DNA from: Halovivax sp.
GTDB lineage: Archaea; Halobacteriota; Halobacteria; Halobacteriales; Natrialbaceae
Assembly (NCBI GenBank): GCA_007119345.1
Contig: SKPV01000017.1
Coordinates: forward strand, 1 to 27,199
Reading direction: 5' to 3'
Length of the DNA: 27,199 bases
Shown: positions 7,673 through 15,471 of the stretch, in pieces
How positions within the stretch are numbered: the stretch's first letter is position 1
Layout: every line of letters begins with the position of its first letter
Position numbers and translations under genes: made by a program
The notes under the pieces: model-generated
What the model was told of the DNA's origin: nothing
The model's input: only the letters and a program-made list of their open reading frames with translations
Database searches by the model: none

Positions 7673-8821
7673 ATGAAGTTACACGAGTATCAGGCGAAGC
7701 AGGTTTTCGCCGACGCGGGGATTCCGACGCCGGACTCGCAGCTGGCGACGGACGTCGACGGCGTGCTCGCTGCCGCCGACGAGATCGGCTACCCCGTCGC
7801 GATCAAAGCGCAGGTACAGGTCGGCGGCCGCGGCAAGGCGGGCGGAATCGAACTCGTCGACGACGAAGACGAGGCCCGCGAGGCGGCCGATCGCATCCTC
7901 GGAATGGACCTCAAGGGATACCGCGTCGATAGCGTGCTGGTCGAGGGCGCCGTCGACTTCGTCGACGAACTCTACGTCGGCGTCACGATGGACCGCGGCG
8001 AGGGGAAACCGGTCGCGATGGTCTCGACGCGCGGCGGGGTCAACATCGAGGAAGTCGCCGAGGAAGATCCCGAGGCGATCGCTCGGGAACACGTCGACCC
8101 CTCCTTCGGAATGCACCACTACCAGGCCCGCAAGGCCGTCTACGACGCGGGCGTGGATCCGACCGTCGCGCGAGACGTCTCCTCGATACTCGCCACGCTC
8201 TTCCAGCTCTGGGACGACAAGGACGGGGCGGACGCCGAGATCAACCCCCTGATGGTCACCGCCGACGACGAAGTCGTCGCCGCCGACGCGGTGATGAACA
8301 TCGACGAGGACGCGCTGTTTCGTCAGCCCGAACTCGCCGAAATGAGCGAGGAGGCGGCGAGCGGCGACGATCTCGAGCGGAAGGCGGACGAGTACGACTT
8401 CGACTACGTTCGACTCGACGGGAACGTCGGCATCATCGGCAACGGCGCCGGTCTCGTGATGACGACGCTCGACCTCGTCGAACACTACGGCGGCGAACCC
8501 GCGAACTTCCTCGACGTCGGCGGCGGCGCGAAGGCGGAGCGCATCGCGAACGCCCTCGACATGGTCTTCTCGGACGACAACGTCGACAGCGTCGTCTTCA
8601 ACATCTTCGGCGGCATCACCCGGGGCGACGAGGTCGCGAAGGGTATCAACGAGGCGCTCGAGCAGTTCGACGACATTCCCAAACCCGTCGTCGTCCGGCT
8701 GGCCGGCACGAACTGGGAAGAAGGGATGGAGATCCTGAACGAAGAACTCGTGACGGTCGAGCAGACCCTGGAGGACGCGGTCCAACGTGCGGTCGAATAC
8801 GCCGAGGAGGTGCAAGCATGA
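7673..8821 (+). CDS. sucC: Succinate-CoA ligase (ADP-forming) beta subunit
   Basis: Beta subunit of the citric-acid-cycle enzyme that interconverts succinyl-CoA and succinate with nucleotide phosphorylation; 382 aa. The canonical N-terminus MKLHEYQAKQVFADAGIP starts an ATP-grasp domain with VGGRGKAGGIELV (about residue 50). The C-terminal CoA-ligase domain contains NFLDVGGGAKAERI and VFNIFGGITRGDEVA. An in-frame extension upstream to 7598 is not needed, since the family begins at MKLHEYQ. TACTAA at 7632-7637 is a weak TATA-like element with a short leader. The stop overlaps the sucD start (ATGA). Confidence 0.97.
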   Translation: MKLHEYQAKQVFADAGIPTPDSQLATDVDGVLAAADEIGYPVAIKAQVQVGGRGKAGGIELVDDEDEAREAADRILGMDLKGYRVDSVLVEGAVDFVDELYVGVTMDRGEGKPVAMVSTRGGVNIEEVAEEDPEAIAREHVDPSFGMHHYQARKAVYDAGVDPTVARDVSSILATLFQLWDDKDGADAEINPLMVTADDEVVAADAVMNIDEDALFRQPELAEMSEEAASGDDLERKADEYDFDYVRLDGNVGIIGNGAGLVMTTLDLVEHYGGEPANFLDVGGGAKAERIANALDMVFSDDNVDSVVFNIFGGITRGDEVAKGINEALEQFDDIPKPVVVRLAGTNWEEGMEILNEELVTVEQTLEDAVQRAVEYAEEVQA

Positions 8822-9687
8822 GCGTACTCGTCGACGACGATACCCGAGTGGTCGTGCAGGGAATCACCGGCGGCGAAGGGAAGTTCCACGCCGGCCAGAT
8901 GATCGAGTACGGTACCAACGTCGTTGCGGGCGCCGTCCCCGGAAAGGGCGGTCAGGAGGTCCACGGCGTCCCCGTCTACGACACCGTGGACGAGGCCGTC
9001 CGAACGGAGAACGCCGACGCTTCGGTGATCTTCGTTCCACCGGCGTTCGCCGGCGACGCCATCTTCGAGGCGCTCGATACCGACCTCGACCTCGCCGTGG
9101 CGATCACCGAGGGGATCCCGACCCAGGACATGGCCCGAGTGAACAAGCGGCTCTCGGAGACCGACACGCGACTCATCGGTCCGAACTGCCCGGGAATCAT
9201 CACGCCAGGCGAAGCGAAGCTCGGCATCCTGCCCGGAAACATCTTCGCTCCCGGTAACGTCGGGTTCGTCTCGCGCTCCGGGACGCTGACCTACCAGGTC
9301 GTCGATAACCTCACCTCTCGCGGCATCGGCCAGACCACCGCGATCGGTATCGGCGGCGACCCGATCATCGGCACGGGCTTCGTCGACGCCCTCGAACTGT
9401 TCGAGGCCGACCCGAGCACCGAGGCCATCGTCATGTGCGGCGAGATCGGCGGCGAGGACGAGGAGGAAGCGGCGGCGTACATCGACGAGCACGTCGACAC
9501 GCCGGTAGTCGGCTTCATCGCGGGTCGAACCGCCCCGCCGGGCAAGCGGATGGGCCACGCGGGCGCCATCGTCTCCGGTTCCGGAACCGGCACCGCCCAG
9601 AGCAAGATCGACGCCCTCGCGGACGCCGGCGTCCCCGTCGGGAACACGCCCGAGGAGGTCGCCGACCACGTCGAAGACCTGGTCTGA
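8818..9687 (+). CDS. sucD: Succinate-CoA ligase alpha subunit
   Basis: Alpha subunit of succinyl-CoA synthetase, 289 aa. It carries the CoA-binding Rossmann domain (VVVQGITGGEGKFHAGQMI near residue 11), the AITEGIP segment, GPNCPGIITPGEAKLGI and the phosphorylated histidine in GKRMGHAGAIVSG (His247). The start overlaps the sucC stop by 4 nt and is preceded by GGAGGTG at 8806-8812, five bases upstream, so the subunits are made in coupled fashion. Length is normal. Confidence 0.97.
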   Translation: MSVLVDDDTRVVVQGITGGEGKFHAGQMIEYGTNVVAGAVPGKGGQEVHGVPVYDTVDEAVRTENADASVIFVPPAFAGDAIFEALDTDLDLAVAITEGIPTQDMARVNKRLSETDTRLIGPNCPGIITPGEAKLGILPGNIFAPGNVGFVSRSGTLTYQVVDNLTSRGIGQTTAIGIGGDPIIGTGFVDALELFEADPSTEAIVMCGEIGGEDEEEAAAYIDEHVDTPVVGFIAGRTAPPGKRMGHAGAIVSGSGTGTAQSKIDALADAGVPVGNTPEEVADHVEDLV

Positions 9688-9701
9688 GGCGCTTCCTCTG
9701 C

Positions 9702-9726
9702 CCCGCTTTCGGGCCCTCGACTCTTT
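9702..9726 (+). terminator. Possible sucCD terminator
   Basis: CCCG-CTTT-CGGG forms a short hairpin at 9702-9713, 15 nt after the sucD stop, followed by a pyrimidine-rich run ending in TTTT at 9723-9726. Archaeal termination relies mainly on the T-run, so the hairpin may be incidental. Confidence 0.35.
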
Positions 9727-9772
9727 TGTGAATTGACGTCGTCGGACCCACAGCGACGATAGGCGGCCGGTG

Positions 9773-9890
9773 GTCGACGAGTGGTGACCGTCGTCGTGAC
9801 GGTCGGCGAGTCGACGAGTGATGTCCGGCGTCGTCGTGACGGTCAGCGGTCGACGAGTGGTGTCCGTCGTCGTCGGAACGGTCGGCGAGT
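9773..9890. repeat. Degenerate tandem repeat, 37-40 bp period, between convergent genes
   Basis: Three units start with GTCGACGAGTG (9773, 9810, 9849) and continue GTG(A/T)CCG(T/G)CGTCGTC. A fourth start (GTCGATGACC) is at 9889. The array fills most of the 245-bp gap between the sucD stop and the stop of the minus-strand gene at 9933. Unit length varies (37, 39, 40), so it is not in-frame coding. Confidence 0.75.
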
Positions 9891-9932
9891 CGATGACCAC
9901 GCGAGGGACACTCGTCGGGGCTGCTGGAACAC

Positions 9933-11159
9933 TCACTCAGTGCCGCGAAATCCGGAGACGAATCGGCCGAGACCGCGACGAACGCTCGCGAGCGCTCCTC
10001 GTTCGGCCTCCCGTTTGTGCTCGAATCGCACCAGATGCGTTCGGATTTCGCTCGGATCGTCCTCGAGGGAGATCGCGTCGTCTCCGACGGTTTCGGGGCT
10101 CGAGTCGCGTGCCCCATCCTCGCGAGCGTCGGGGGGCCCGAACGGGAGATCCATCGTCGATCCGTCCTCGCCGTCGTTCTCACCTCGACGAGACCCGGAA
10201 CCGTTCGCCGTTGGCTCTCGGGTCGGTACCTTCCCCGAGTCCGGAGACGAAACGTCGTCGACATCGCCGGTGATCCAGGACGGACGATTCGCGGATCGGG
10301 ATGGCTCGGATTCGGCAGAGTTGCCGGACCCGAACGACCCCCTCGTTCCCGTCACAGTCGTGGAGACGGTCGACTTCGATTGGTCGGTCGCTCCGGTCGA
10401 TTCGTTCGATACGGGGGACGAATCAGACGAGTCGTCGGCGGACGAGCGGTTCGAACTGGCGGTTCCCCGCCGGTGATCCTCGGACTCGTTCCCGGCGACC
10501 GAGTCGGCACGGTTCGACCCGGGATCGACCGCGGGGCGGTCCGTCGCGTCCCTATTGGAGGGGTGGTCCGTCGCGTCTGCACTGGAGGGGCGGTCCGTCG
10601 CGTCTGCACTGGAGGGGCGGTCCGCCGGTTCTCCGTTGGAGCGAACGGAGCGAAACGTCGCAATCGCTTCCTCGAGCGCGTCGACTCGCTCGTGATCCAG
10701 ATTCGGGCCGTCGCCCAGGGTCGTCCCGACAGGATCGCTCGGCTCGGTCGACCCGCTCGCCGTTTCGGCGGTCGTCGACGCAGGTGCGGTCGCTGCGTCG
10801 GCCTCGTCGATCTCGATCCAGAGGAACTCGCCGTCCCGCCTCCGATCCGGAAGCACGAGAGCCTCGAACGCGGCCTGGTCGAAAAGATCGTCGTCGATCG
10901 CCGGTTCCTCGACCGGTTCCTCGGCCCGCTGGATTATCTTCTCCGGTGAATCCTCACCGAGGACGCCGTCGGCGTCGGGCTCCGAGCAGGATGCTCGCAG
11001 TTCTGCGAACACCTCTCCGGCGGTCCGGTCCTCGATTCGCTCGTGCGATCGAGACTCGGCGGTTCGGGCTCGTGGCCGATCGGTGCACTCGCTGACGACC
11101 CTCCACCCGTCTGCCGACCGCTCGCGCTTCGGTTCGTTCCCCATCGGGCCCGGGTTCAT
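9933..11159 (-). CDS. Acidic low-complexity protein of unknown function
   Basis: Protein of 408 aa with no enzyme motif that I recognise. Residues 1-130 are a conserved-looking globular N-terminus (GWRVVSECTDRPRART, then GEVFAELRASCSEPDADGVL and EFLWIEIDEADA). The middle (about 130-340) is a disordered Ser/Thr/Asp/Pro-rich linker containing repeated blocks ATDRPSSAD. The C-terminus is a basic, probably helical tail (about 375-408: RTHLVRFEHKREAERGALAS, then RRGLGRFVSGF). It is soluble and shows no signal peptide. A TATA-like box at 11191-11200 gives a leader of about 10 nt to ATG 11159; Met6 is an alternative start. A regulatory or scaffold role is possible but not shown. Confidence 0.7.
   Translation of the reverse strand: MNPGPMGNEPKRERSADGWRVVSECTDRPRARTAESRSHERIEDRTAGEVFAELRASCSEPDADGVLGEDSPEKIIQRAEEPVEEPAIDDDLFDQAAFEALVLPDRRRDGEFLWIEIDEADAATAPASTTAETASGSTEPSDPVGTTLGDGPNLDHERVDALEEAIATFRSVRSNGEPADRPSSADATDRPSSADATDHPSNRDATDRPAVDPGSNRADSVAGNESEDHRRGTASSNRSSADDSSDSSPVSNESTGATDQSKSTVSTTVTGTRGSFGSGNSAESEPSRSANRPSWITGDVDDVSSPDSGKVPTREPTANGSGSRRGENDGEDGSTMDLPFGPPDAREDGARDSSPETVGDDAISLEDDPSEIRTHLVRFEHKREAERGALASVRRGLGRFVSGFRGTE
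10538..10618 (-). repeat. In-frame 27-bp tandem repeat inside the acidic protein gene
   Basis: Units at 10538-10564, 10565-10591 and 10592-10618 begin GGTCCGTCGCGTC. The last two are identical and the first is diverged. Each encodes nine residues, so copy-number change would lengthen or shorten the disordered linker without a frameshift. Confidence 0.85.
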
Positions 11160-11190
11160 TGCGTCCTTCCTGGATATAGTCGTCCCTGGA

Positions 11191-11200
11191 ATTAAGTTTT
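11191..11200 (-). promoter_or_regulatory. TATA-like box of the acidic protein gene
   Basis: Minus-strand AAAACTTAAT, centred about 36 nt before ATG 11159, predicts a leader of roughly 10 nt. Confidence 0.5.
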
Positions 11201-11256
11201 GCTACTACGTTCGGGAAATGTATGCTTGCTGGGTCGGAATTATTCCCTCGAACCGG

Positions 11257-11668
11257 TCTGTTCGAACCGCGCACGGACCGCTCTGGAGTATCCGCGCGGC
11301 CCGTGCTCGCGGGGTCCATCACGTCCACACCGGCACGGCGGGGTTGGGCAAACTGGAAAACGAGGACGCGCCGGGTATCGACGATCGGCTGACGAGCGAG
11401 TGACGCGGCCTCGATCCGGTACTCCCGGTCGCGTCGGGCGGTCTTCGCCCGGGGTCGCGGCTCAGTTGATCGACGCCCTCGGGACGGAGACCCCTATCCA
11501 GGCAGGTGGGGGCCTCCACGGCCACCCGGACGGGACACGCCCCGGCGCGGCGGCCCGCGACCGGCGATCGAGGCCGGCGTCGACGTCGTCTCGCTGGAGA
11601 CGTACGCGTCCGATCACGCCGAGTTAGCGACCGGGCTCGAGAAGTGGGTCGCGGAGACGCCGCGGTGA
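11257..11668 (+). pseudogene. Degraded C-terminal fragment of type III RuBisCO large subunit
   Basis: Read in three successive frames, this stretch spells the C-terminal third of an archaeal RuBisCO. In frame 1 (from about 11257): GVHHVHTGTAGLGKLENED with the loop-6 lysine, then LTSE, a TGA stop at 11401, then LPVASGGLRPG with the phosphate-binding SGG. In frame 3: QLIDALGTETPIQ, then AGGGLHGHPDGTRPGAAARD. In frame 2 (from 11564): AIEAGVDVVSLETYASDH, then ELATGLEKW and a terminal TGA at 11666-11668. The damage is one in-frame stop and two frameshifts (near 11450 and 11562). The N-terminal domain and the carbamylated-lysine region are absent. No promoter is visible. The intact enzyme would act in the archaeal AMP-pentose phosphate pathway; this copy cannot. 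Confidence 0.85.
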
Positions 11669-11694
11669 GCGCCGACGAGACGCGTTCGGTTCGG

Positions 11695-11925
11695 TCAGCG
11701 GATGGGCGCGTATCCACCGTCCGTCCGTCGGACGAGCTCCGCTCGCTCGAGGGTCCGCAAGACGCCGTGGATCTCGAGTTTCGTCAGGCCGGTCCGACGC
11801 CGTAACTCCTCGACGCTTCGCAGCTGCTCGGCTTCCAGACACTGGTAAACGAGTTTCGCCGTCGGCGACTCCAGTTCCGTCGGAATCGGTCGAACGGTTG
11901 ACCCGTCCGTTCGTCGCGTCGTCAT
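11695..11925 (-). CDS. Small winged-helix DNA-binding protein
   Basis: Protein of 76 aa, mostly one winged helix-turn-helix: AKLVYQCLEAEQLRSVEELR, then RRTGLTKLEIHGVLRTLERA, then the wing ELVRRTDGGY. It resembles MarR/TrmB-like single-domain proteins common in haloarchaea. A strong TATA-like box at 11951-11960 on the minus strand lies about 29 nt from the ATG, so it is leaderless. It ends 26 bp from the RuBisCO remnant and is divergent from the BioF-like gene. The target is unknown. Confidence 0.75.
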   Translation of the reverse strand: MTTRRTDGSTVRPIPTELESPTAKLVYQCLEAEQLRSVEELRRRTGLTKLEIHGVLRTLERAELVRRTDGGYAPIR

Positions 11926-11950
11926 GGTGAGCGGCTATTCATTCGACGAT

Positions 11951-11960
11951 AATAAAATTG
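11951..11960 (-). promoter_or_regulatory. TATA-like box of the small winged-helix gene
   Basis: Minus-strand CAATTTTATT is the most A/T-rich stretch in the 268-bp divergent gap. The rest of that gap (11961-12193) holds a second weak TATA-like element, GTTAAG at 12104-12109, for the BioF-like gene, and nothing else that I recognise. Confidence 0.55.
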
Positions 11961-12193
11961 AGTTTCGACGATCGTCGCATTTTTGGCGTGCTCCGGTCGC
12001 TTGCCGGCGACCTGTCGGCCGATCATCGAACATCGACCGGGGTGGCAGATACTGATCGTCACCTAGCGGTGATCGAGTCTACGCAACGACAACCGTCGAC
12101 GCCGTTAAGTTGTGATAGTCCGGCGACCAACAGGAAATCCGAACGGACCCAAACCGTGAGAGTCAAATCGCGGGGGTGTCACGCTACGAGCAG

Positions 12194-13399
12194 ATGGACG
12201 AACGGGGGTTTGATCTCGAATCGCGCGTCGGCGCACTCGGTTCGTGCGGTCGTCGACATCGGCTCGCCCCTGCCGACCGCGTGGCAGAACGCGCGTACTT
12301 CGCCTCGCCGCCCGGAGGTGAACTCCCGGTGCTCGAGTCGGAGAACGCGCTCGTCTTCGGATCCGACAACTACCTCGGGCTGACGGCGGACCAGCGGGTC
12401 CAGAACGCCGCCCGACAGGCGGCCTACACGGTCGGCACCGGTTCGGGATCGAGCAGGACCGTCGCGGGCGATACGCTCGTTCACCACGATCTCGAGCGCC
12501 TCATCACCGAGACCAAGGGAACCGAACGGTCGCTCGCGTTCGCGTCAGGGTACGCGGCCAACGCCAGTACGGTGTCGGCACTCGAACCCGACGTCGTGTT
12601 CACCGACGAGCGAATTCCCGCGAGCGTGCTCGATGGCTGCCGACTCTCCGGGGCGGAAGTGCTCGAGTACGAACACTGCGACGCCGCGGATCTCGAGGCG
12701 AAGCTCGGGAAACGGAGCGACCGGGTGGACCGAGACGAATCGTGGCTGGTGGTCACCGCCTCGGTGTTCGGGACCACCGGCGCCGTCGCTCCGCTATCCG
12801 CGATCTGCGACGCCGCCGAGCGCCACGGGGCCTGGATCATGGTCGACGAGGCACACGCGACCGGACTCTACGCCAACGGGGGCGGCGTCGTCCAGGCGGA
12901 AGGGGTATCCGATCGCATCCACGTCCAGACGGGCGCGCTCTCGAAGGCGCTCGCGAGCCAGGGTGGGTACGTGGCCGGCGACGAAGCGCTGATCGAGTTG
13001 CTCGTCAATCGTGCCCGATCGATCGTCCACTCGGCGGGTCTCGCGCCGACGGCGGCCGCCTCCGCGAGCGAGGCGTTGCACGTCGCCCGACACGACGATC
13101 ACCGCAACCGTCTCTGGGAAAACGTCGCGCACATGCGCGACGGACTGGAGGCGATGGGGTTCGACGTGCTCGGGGACTCGCAGATCCTCCCCGTCGTCGC
13201 CGACGACTGGAACGAGGCGACCTCCCTGGCCGACGCGCTGGCGGATCGACGCATCCTCGCTCCCGCGCTCGGGCCGCCGCTCGTCACCGCTGACGTCGGT
13301 CGAGTCCGAGTGACGCCGATGGCGACCCACGACGACGACGACATCGTCGAGTGCCTGGAGGCGTTACAGGAGGCGGGCGAAGCGGTCGGGCTGCTGTGA
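12194..13399 (+). CDS. bioF: 8-amino-7-oxononanoate synthase-like PLP enzyme
   Basis: PLP-dependent alpha-oxoamine synthase of 401 aa. BioF condenses an acyl-CoA or ACP with alanine in biotin synthesis. Visible signatures are FGSDNYLGL, the glycine-rich GTGSGSSRTVAGD, MVDEAHATGLYANGG with the cofactor-binding Asp and His, and the Schiff-base lysine in TGALSKALASQGGYVAG (Lys251). Closely related 2-amino-3-ketobutyrate CoA ligase has the same fold, so bioF is likely rather than certain; no bioB or bioD is adjacent. ATG 12194 (MDERGFDLE) is chosen over GTG 12176. GTTAAG at 12104-12109 would give a leader of about 60 nt. A SD-like GGGGGTG (12173-12179) lies 14 nt upstream. Confidence 0.85.
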   Translation: MDERGFDLESRVGALGSCGRRHRLAPADRVAERAYFASPPGGELPVLESENALVFGSDNYLGLTADQRVQNAARQAAYTVGTGSGSSRTVAGDTLVHHDLERLITETKGTERSLAFASGYAANASTVSALEPDVVFTDERIPASVLDGCRLSGAEVLEYEHCDAADLEAKLGKRSDRVDRDESWLVVTASVFGTTGAVAPLSAICDAAERHGAWIMVDEAHATGLYANGGGVVQAEGVSDRIHVQTGALSKALASQGGYVAGDEALIELLVNRARSIVHSAGLAPTAAASASEALHVARHDDHRNRLWENVAHMRDGLEAMGFDVLGDSQILPVVADDWNEATSLADALADRRILAPALGPPLVTADVGRVRVTPMATHDDDDIVECLEALQEAGEAVGLL

Positions 13400-13424
13400 G
13401 TCGACGAACCGAGCGAGACACCGA

Positions 13425-13601
13425 TCAGATCGTCGGCGCGCGGGCGTCCCGCTCGACCGTCGGATCGGTCTCGCCGTCCGCGCGATCGGCGACGAAAGCT
13501 GCGAGTTCGGACTTGCGGTGTTCGACCTCGAGGTGCACGCGCAAATCCGTCTCGCCGTCGAATTCGTCCTGACAAAGGGGGCAGGGTGTGGGGGTCTTCA
13601 T
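13425..13601 (-). CDS. C2H2-type zinc-finger microprotein
   Basis: Protein of 58 aa. A single finger CPLCQDEFDGETDLRVHLEV, followed by EHRKSEL, gives a C-x2-C-x12-H-x4-H spacing that would bind one zinc ion. Haloarchaea encode many such microproteins, mostly of unknown function, some implicated in nucleic-acid binding or regulation. The ATG at 13601 is used; an in-frame GTG at 13613 is an alternative. A TATA-like sequence GTACAATTAC (minus strand, 13641-13650) supports transcription from near 13618. It converges with the BioF-like gene, 25 bp away. Confidence 0.75.
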   Translation of the reverse strand: MKTPTPCPLCQDEFDGETDLRVHLEVEHRKSELAAFVADRADGETDPTVERDARAPTI

Positions 13602-13749
13602 GGGTTCGATCACCGTCGGTCACTCTCATCGTCGACGCCCGTAATTGTACCGGTCGGTCCGAAATTTGCTTCCGAGAGACGTGGCGACGGATTTCGATTC
13701 CCACCGGGGGCGACGCTCCGGTCCGAGCGCCGACGAGTATCGGCTGCGG

Positions 13750-14544
13750 TCAGGTACCGTCCGAGGTCTCGATGACGTCGATCTTCTCAGCAACGTATCC
13801 GAAGACGTTCTCGTATCCGTACGGGGACATCAACACCGGATAGAACGGCTCCTGGGCTATCTGGGGCTCGCCGTCGGCGGCCGCGAAGGCGTCGCCGGAC
13901 TCGACGCGGTCGAAATTGTCGACGAACACCTCGTAGCGGTCCGCACCGTCTTTCGGGACCATATCGACGAGCTCGTAGACGGGCAACTCCCGTGCCACCG
14001 TGTCCCCGTGCAAGACGCCGACGGCCGTCAGGAAGGCTCTGACGAGCCGGATGGCGTTCTGGGCCGCCGTCTCCGAGCCCTGCATCCCGCACTCGACCTC
14101 GATGGTGTCGACGGCGTCGAACAGCCGTCCGCCGGCGAACGGTCCCGTCTCGACCAGCGCCGAGACGGGGAGCCGGGGACAGATCTCCCGCGCCGTCGCG
14201 TCCAGGCCCTCGACGACCGCGAACGGCTCCGCGTGACTCTGGGTGGAGTGCATCGAGAAGACCAGGCACTCTTCTAACTCGTCGACCAGTCGGGCGGCCA
14301 ATCGGCCTTCGTGCGTCTCCGCATCGTGATCGCCGGGAAACGCTCGGTTCAGGTCCTCGTCGACGTAGCGTACTCGCTCCTCGATCGCCCGCTCGTTCGC
14401 GACGATCAACTTGACCGGCCGATTCACCGTCGGGTTCTCCTCGAGCAGGTGTTCGACGGCCCGGACCCCCGACGGCTCGTCACCGTGGATACCGCCGACG
14501 ACCGCGATCTCCGGCGTCCCGGTTCCGAGCTGTGCAACGTTCAT
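13750..14544 (-). CDS. Succinylglutamate desuccinylase/aspartoacylase family protein
   Basis: Zinc carboxypeptidase-like amidohydrolase of 264 aa. Metal and substrate motifs are GGIHGDEPSG (His and Glu ligands, near residue 20), VRYVDEDLNRAFPG (near 65), SMHSTQSHAEPF (third zinc His, near 95) and the late ETGPFAGG and VECGM segments. The family removes acyl groups from N-acyl amino acids such as N-succinylglutamate or N-acetylaspartate; the substrate here is unknown. The start MNVAQLGTG at 14544 begins just before the first core strand and has a TATA-like CCTTTCATG about 27 nt upstream (minus strand). A Met 24 nt further upstream is possible. Confidence 0.88.
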   Translation of the reverse strand: MNVAQLGTGTPEIAVVGGIHGDEPSGVRAVEHLLEENPTVNRPVKLIVANERAIEERVRYVDEDLNRAFPGDHDAETHEGRLAARLVDELEECLVFSMHSTQSHAEPFAVVEGLDATAREICPRLPVSALVETGPFAGGRLFDAVDTIEVECGMQGSETAAQNAIRLVRAFLTAVGVLHGDTVARELPVYELVDMVPKDGADRYEVFVDNFDRVESGDAFAAADGEPQIAQEPFYPVLMSPYGYENVFGYVAEKIDVIETSDGT

Positions 14545-14624
14545 CGTAGGCCATTGCGATCCGAACATGAAAGGCGAATCGATTCCGGGAGTCGACGGGA
14601 CGCCACCGCCGACCGACGTGACGC

Positions 14625-15107
14625 TCACTCCAAGTGGTCGGCGTACCGGTAGTCCGTCGCGGTCGCGACCGGTCGCCGGCCGTCGAGGCGAATGCGCCAA
14701 TCGTCGACCGCCGTCGGATCGGTGAGCGCGTCGGTCAGCCGCGTCCGGACGGCGAGCACGTCGACACCGTAGAAATCGTGGGGCACGTCCGTCAGGTATC
14801 GTATCGCGGTCTCAAAGAGGCTCCGCAAACCGTCGTCGTTCCCGAAATCCTTCCGCTTGTAGACGCCCGCGGCGACCTGTACCATCCCGTGTAAGAACGC
14901 GCTCTCGGTCGTCCCGCGGCCGTAATTGTACCACTCGTCTTCGAAGCAATCGTGGGACTCGTGGTAGGCGCCGTCGTTGAACAGCCGGACGCCGTGACTC
15001 GTCGCGCGCCGGAGCGTGGCGTGCTCCCACGCTCCTCGCTCGGCGAGCCAGCCGGTCGGATTCCCCGAGGGCGGCTCGACGGTTGGATCACGCGTGTGGT
15101 CGTCCAT
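14625..15107 (-). CDS. DUF309 family protein
   Basis: Soluble helical protein of 160 aa. The DUF309 signature is a helix with GVRLFNDGAYHESHDCFEDE, followed by W and AFLHGMVQVAAGVYK; conserved His and Glu residues suggest a metal or ligand site. Function is unknown. Start ATG 15107 is supported by the minus-strand TATA-like GCCGTTTACT at 15131-15140, 28 nt upstream. An upstream extension to 15218 runs through promoter sequence and is rejected. It lies 80 bp upstream of the AstE-like gene on the same strand; that gene has its own possible box. Confidence 0.85.
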   Translation of the reverse strand: MDDHTRDPTVEPPSGNPTGWLAERGAWEHATLRRATSHGVRLFNDGAYHESHDCFEDEWYNYGRGTTESAFLHGMVQVAAGVYKRKDFGNDDGLRSLFETAIRYLTDVPHDFYGVDVLAVRTRLTDALTDPTAVDDWRIRLDGRRPVATATDYRYADHLE

Positions 15108-15130
15108 ATTCGAGCGGTCGACGCCGAGCG

Positions 15131-15140
15131 AGTAAACGGC
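15131..15140 (-). promoter_or_regulatory. TATA-like box of the DUF309 gene
   Basis: GCCGTTTACT on the minus strand, centred 28 nt before ATG 15107. It implies a leaderless transcript. Confidence 0.5.
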
Positions 15141-15179
15141 GTGCTTTTTCTCGCGGAACGTCTCATCGCTGCAGGTCCA

Positions 15180-15245
15180 CACCCCAGGATTTACGCCGGT
15201 GGTAGGACCGTTGCACATCCATACCCCGGGATTTACCCCGGTGGT
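15180..15245 (+). repeat. Duplicated 24-bp promoter-like element, 42-bp spacing
   Basis: CACCCCAGGATTTACGCCGG (15180-15199) and TACCCCGGGATTTACCCCGG (15222-15241), both followed by TGGT, match at 21 of 24 positions. Each contains a GATTTAC box. The second box (15230-15237) is 27-30 nt before the ATG of the 43-aa protein and is the likely promoter. The first copy may be a duplicated promoter or a regulator site. Confidence 0.65.
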
Positions 15246-15262
15246 CGTCCTTCATTTCGTCG

Positions 15263-15394
15263 ATGGAGCATCCCCGGGGCCGGTGCGACAGCTGCGGCGA
15301 GCGCGTTTTCGCCGACGTCGAGGGAGGCTATCGCTGTCACAACTGCGGTGCACGCTACGAACGCAATCCCGTTCCCCGACTCGGATCGCGTTGA
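15263..15394 (+). CDS. 43-aa CxxC zinc-ribbon microprotein
   Basis: A very short protein, starting MEHPRGRCDSCGERVFADVE and ending RYERNPVPRLGSR. It carries two zinc knuckles, CDSCG and CHNCG, spaced 17 residues apart, as expected for a zinc ribbon binding one Zn(II). Haloarchaea have a large set of CPxCG-related microproteins and this fits by size and motif. The promoter at 15230-15237 is correctly placed for a leaderless ATG at 15263. The function is unknown. Confidence 0.7.
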   Translation: MEHPRGRCDSCGERVFADVEGGYRCHNCGARYERNPVPRLGSR

Positions 15395-15471
15395 GCGTCC
15401 CGCCGCAGGCATCGAACGGGCGGACCGAATCGCAGGGTATTCAAACCACACGCACCAACGGATTATCGCGT

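Noticed and set aside
8485..9936. 483-codon open frame on the minus strand opposite sucC/sucD
   Set aside because: The plus strand here encodes two clear enzymes; long antisense frames are expected in such GC-rich DNA and this one shows no domain.
10017..10949. 310-codon plus-strand frame opposite the acidic protein gene
   Set aside because: Highly basic Arg/Gly-rich composition is the complement signature of the acidic minus-strand gene.
11958..12383. 141-codon plus-strand frame upstream of the BioF-like gene
   Set aside because: Ser/Arg/Thr-rich composition, no domain, and it overlaps the bioF start region in another frame.
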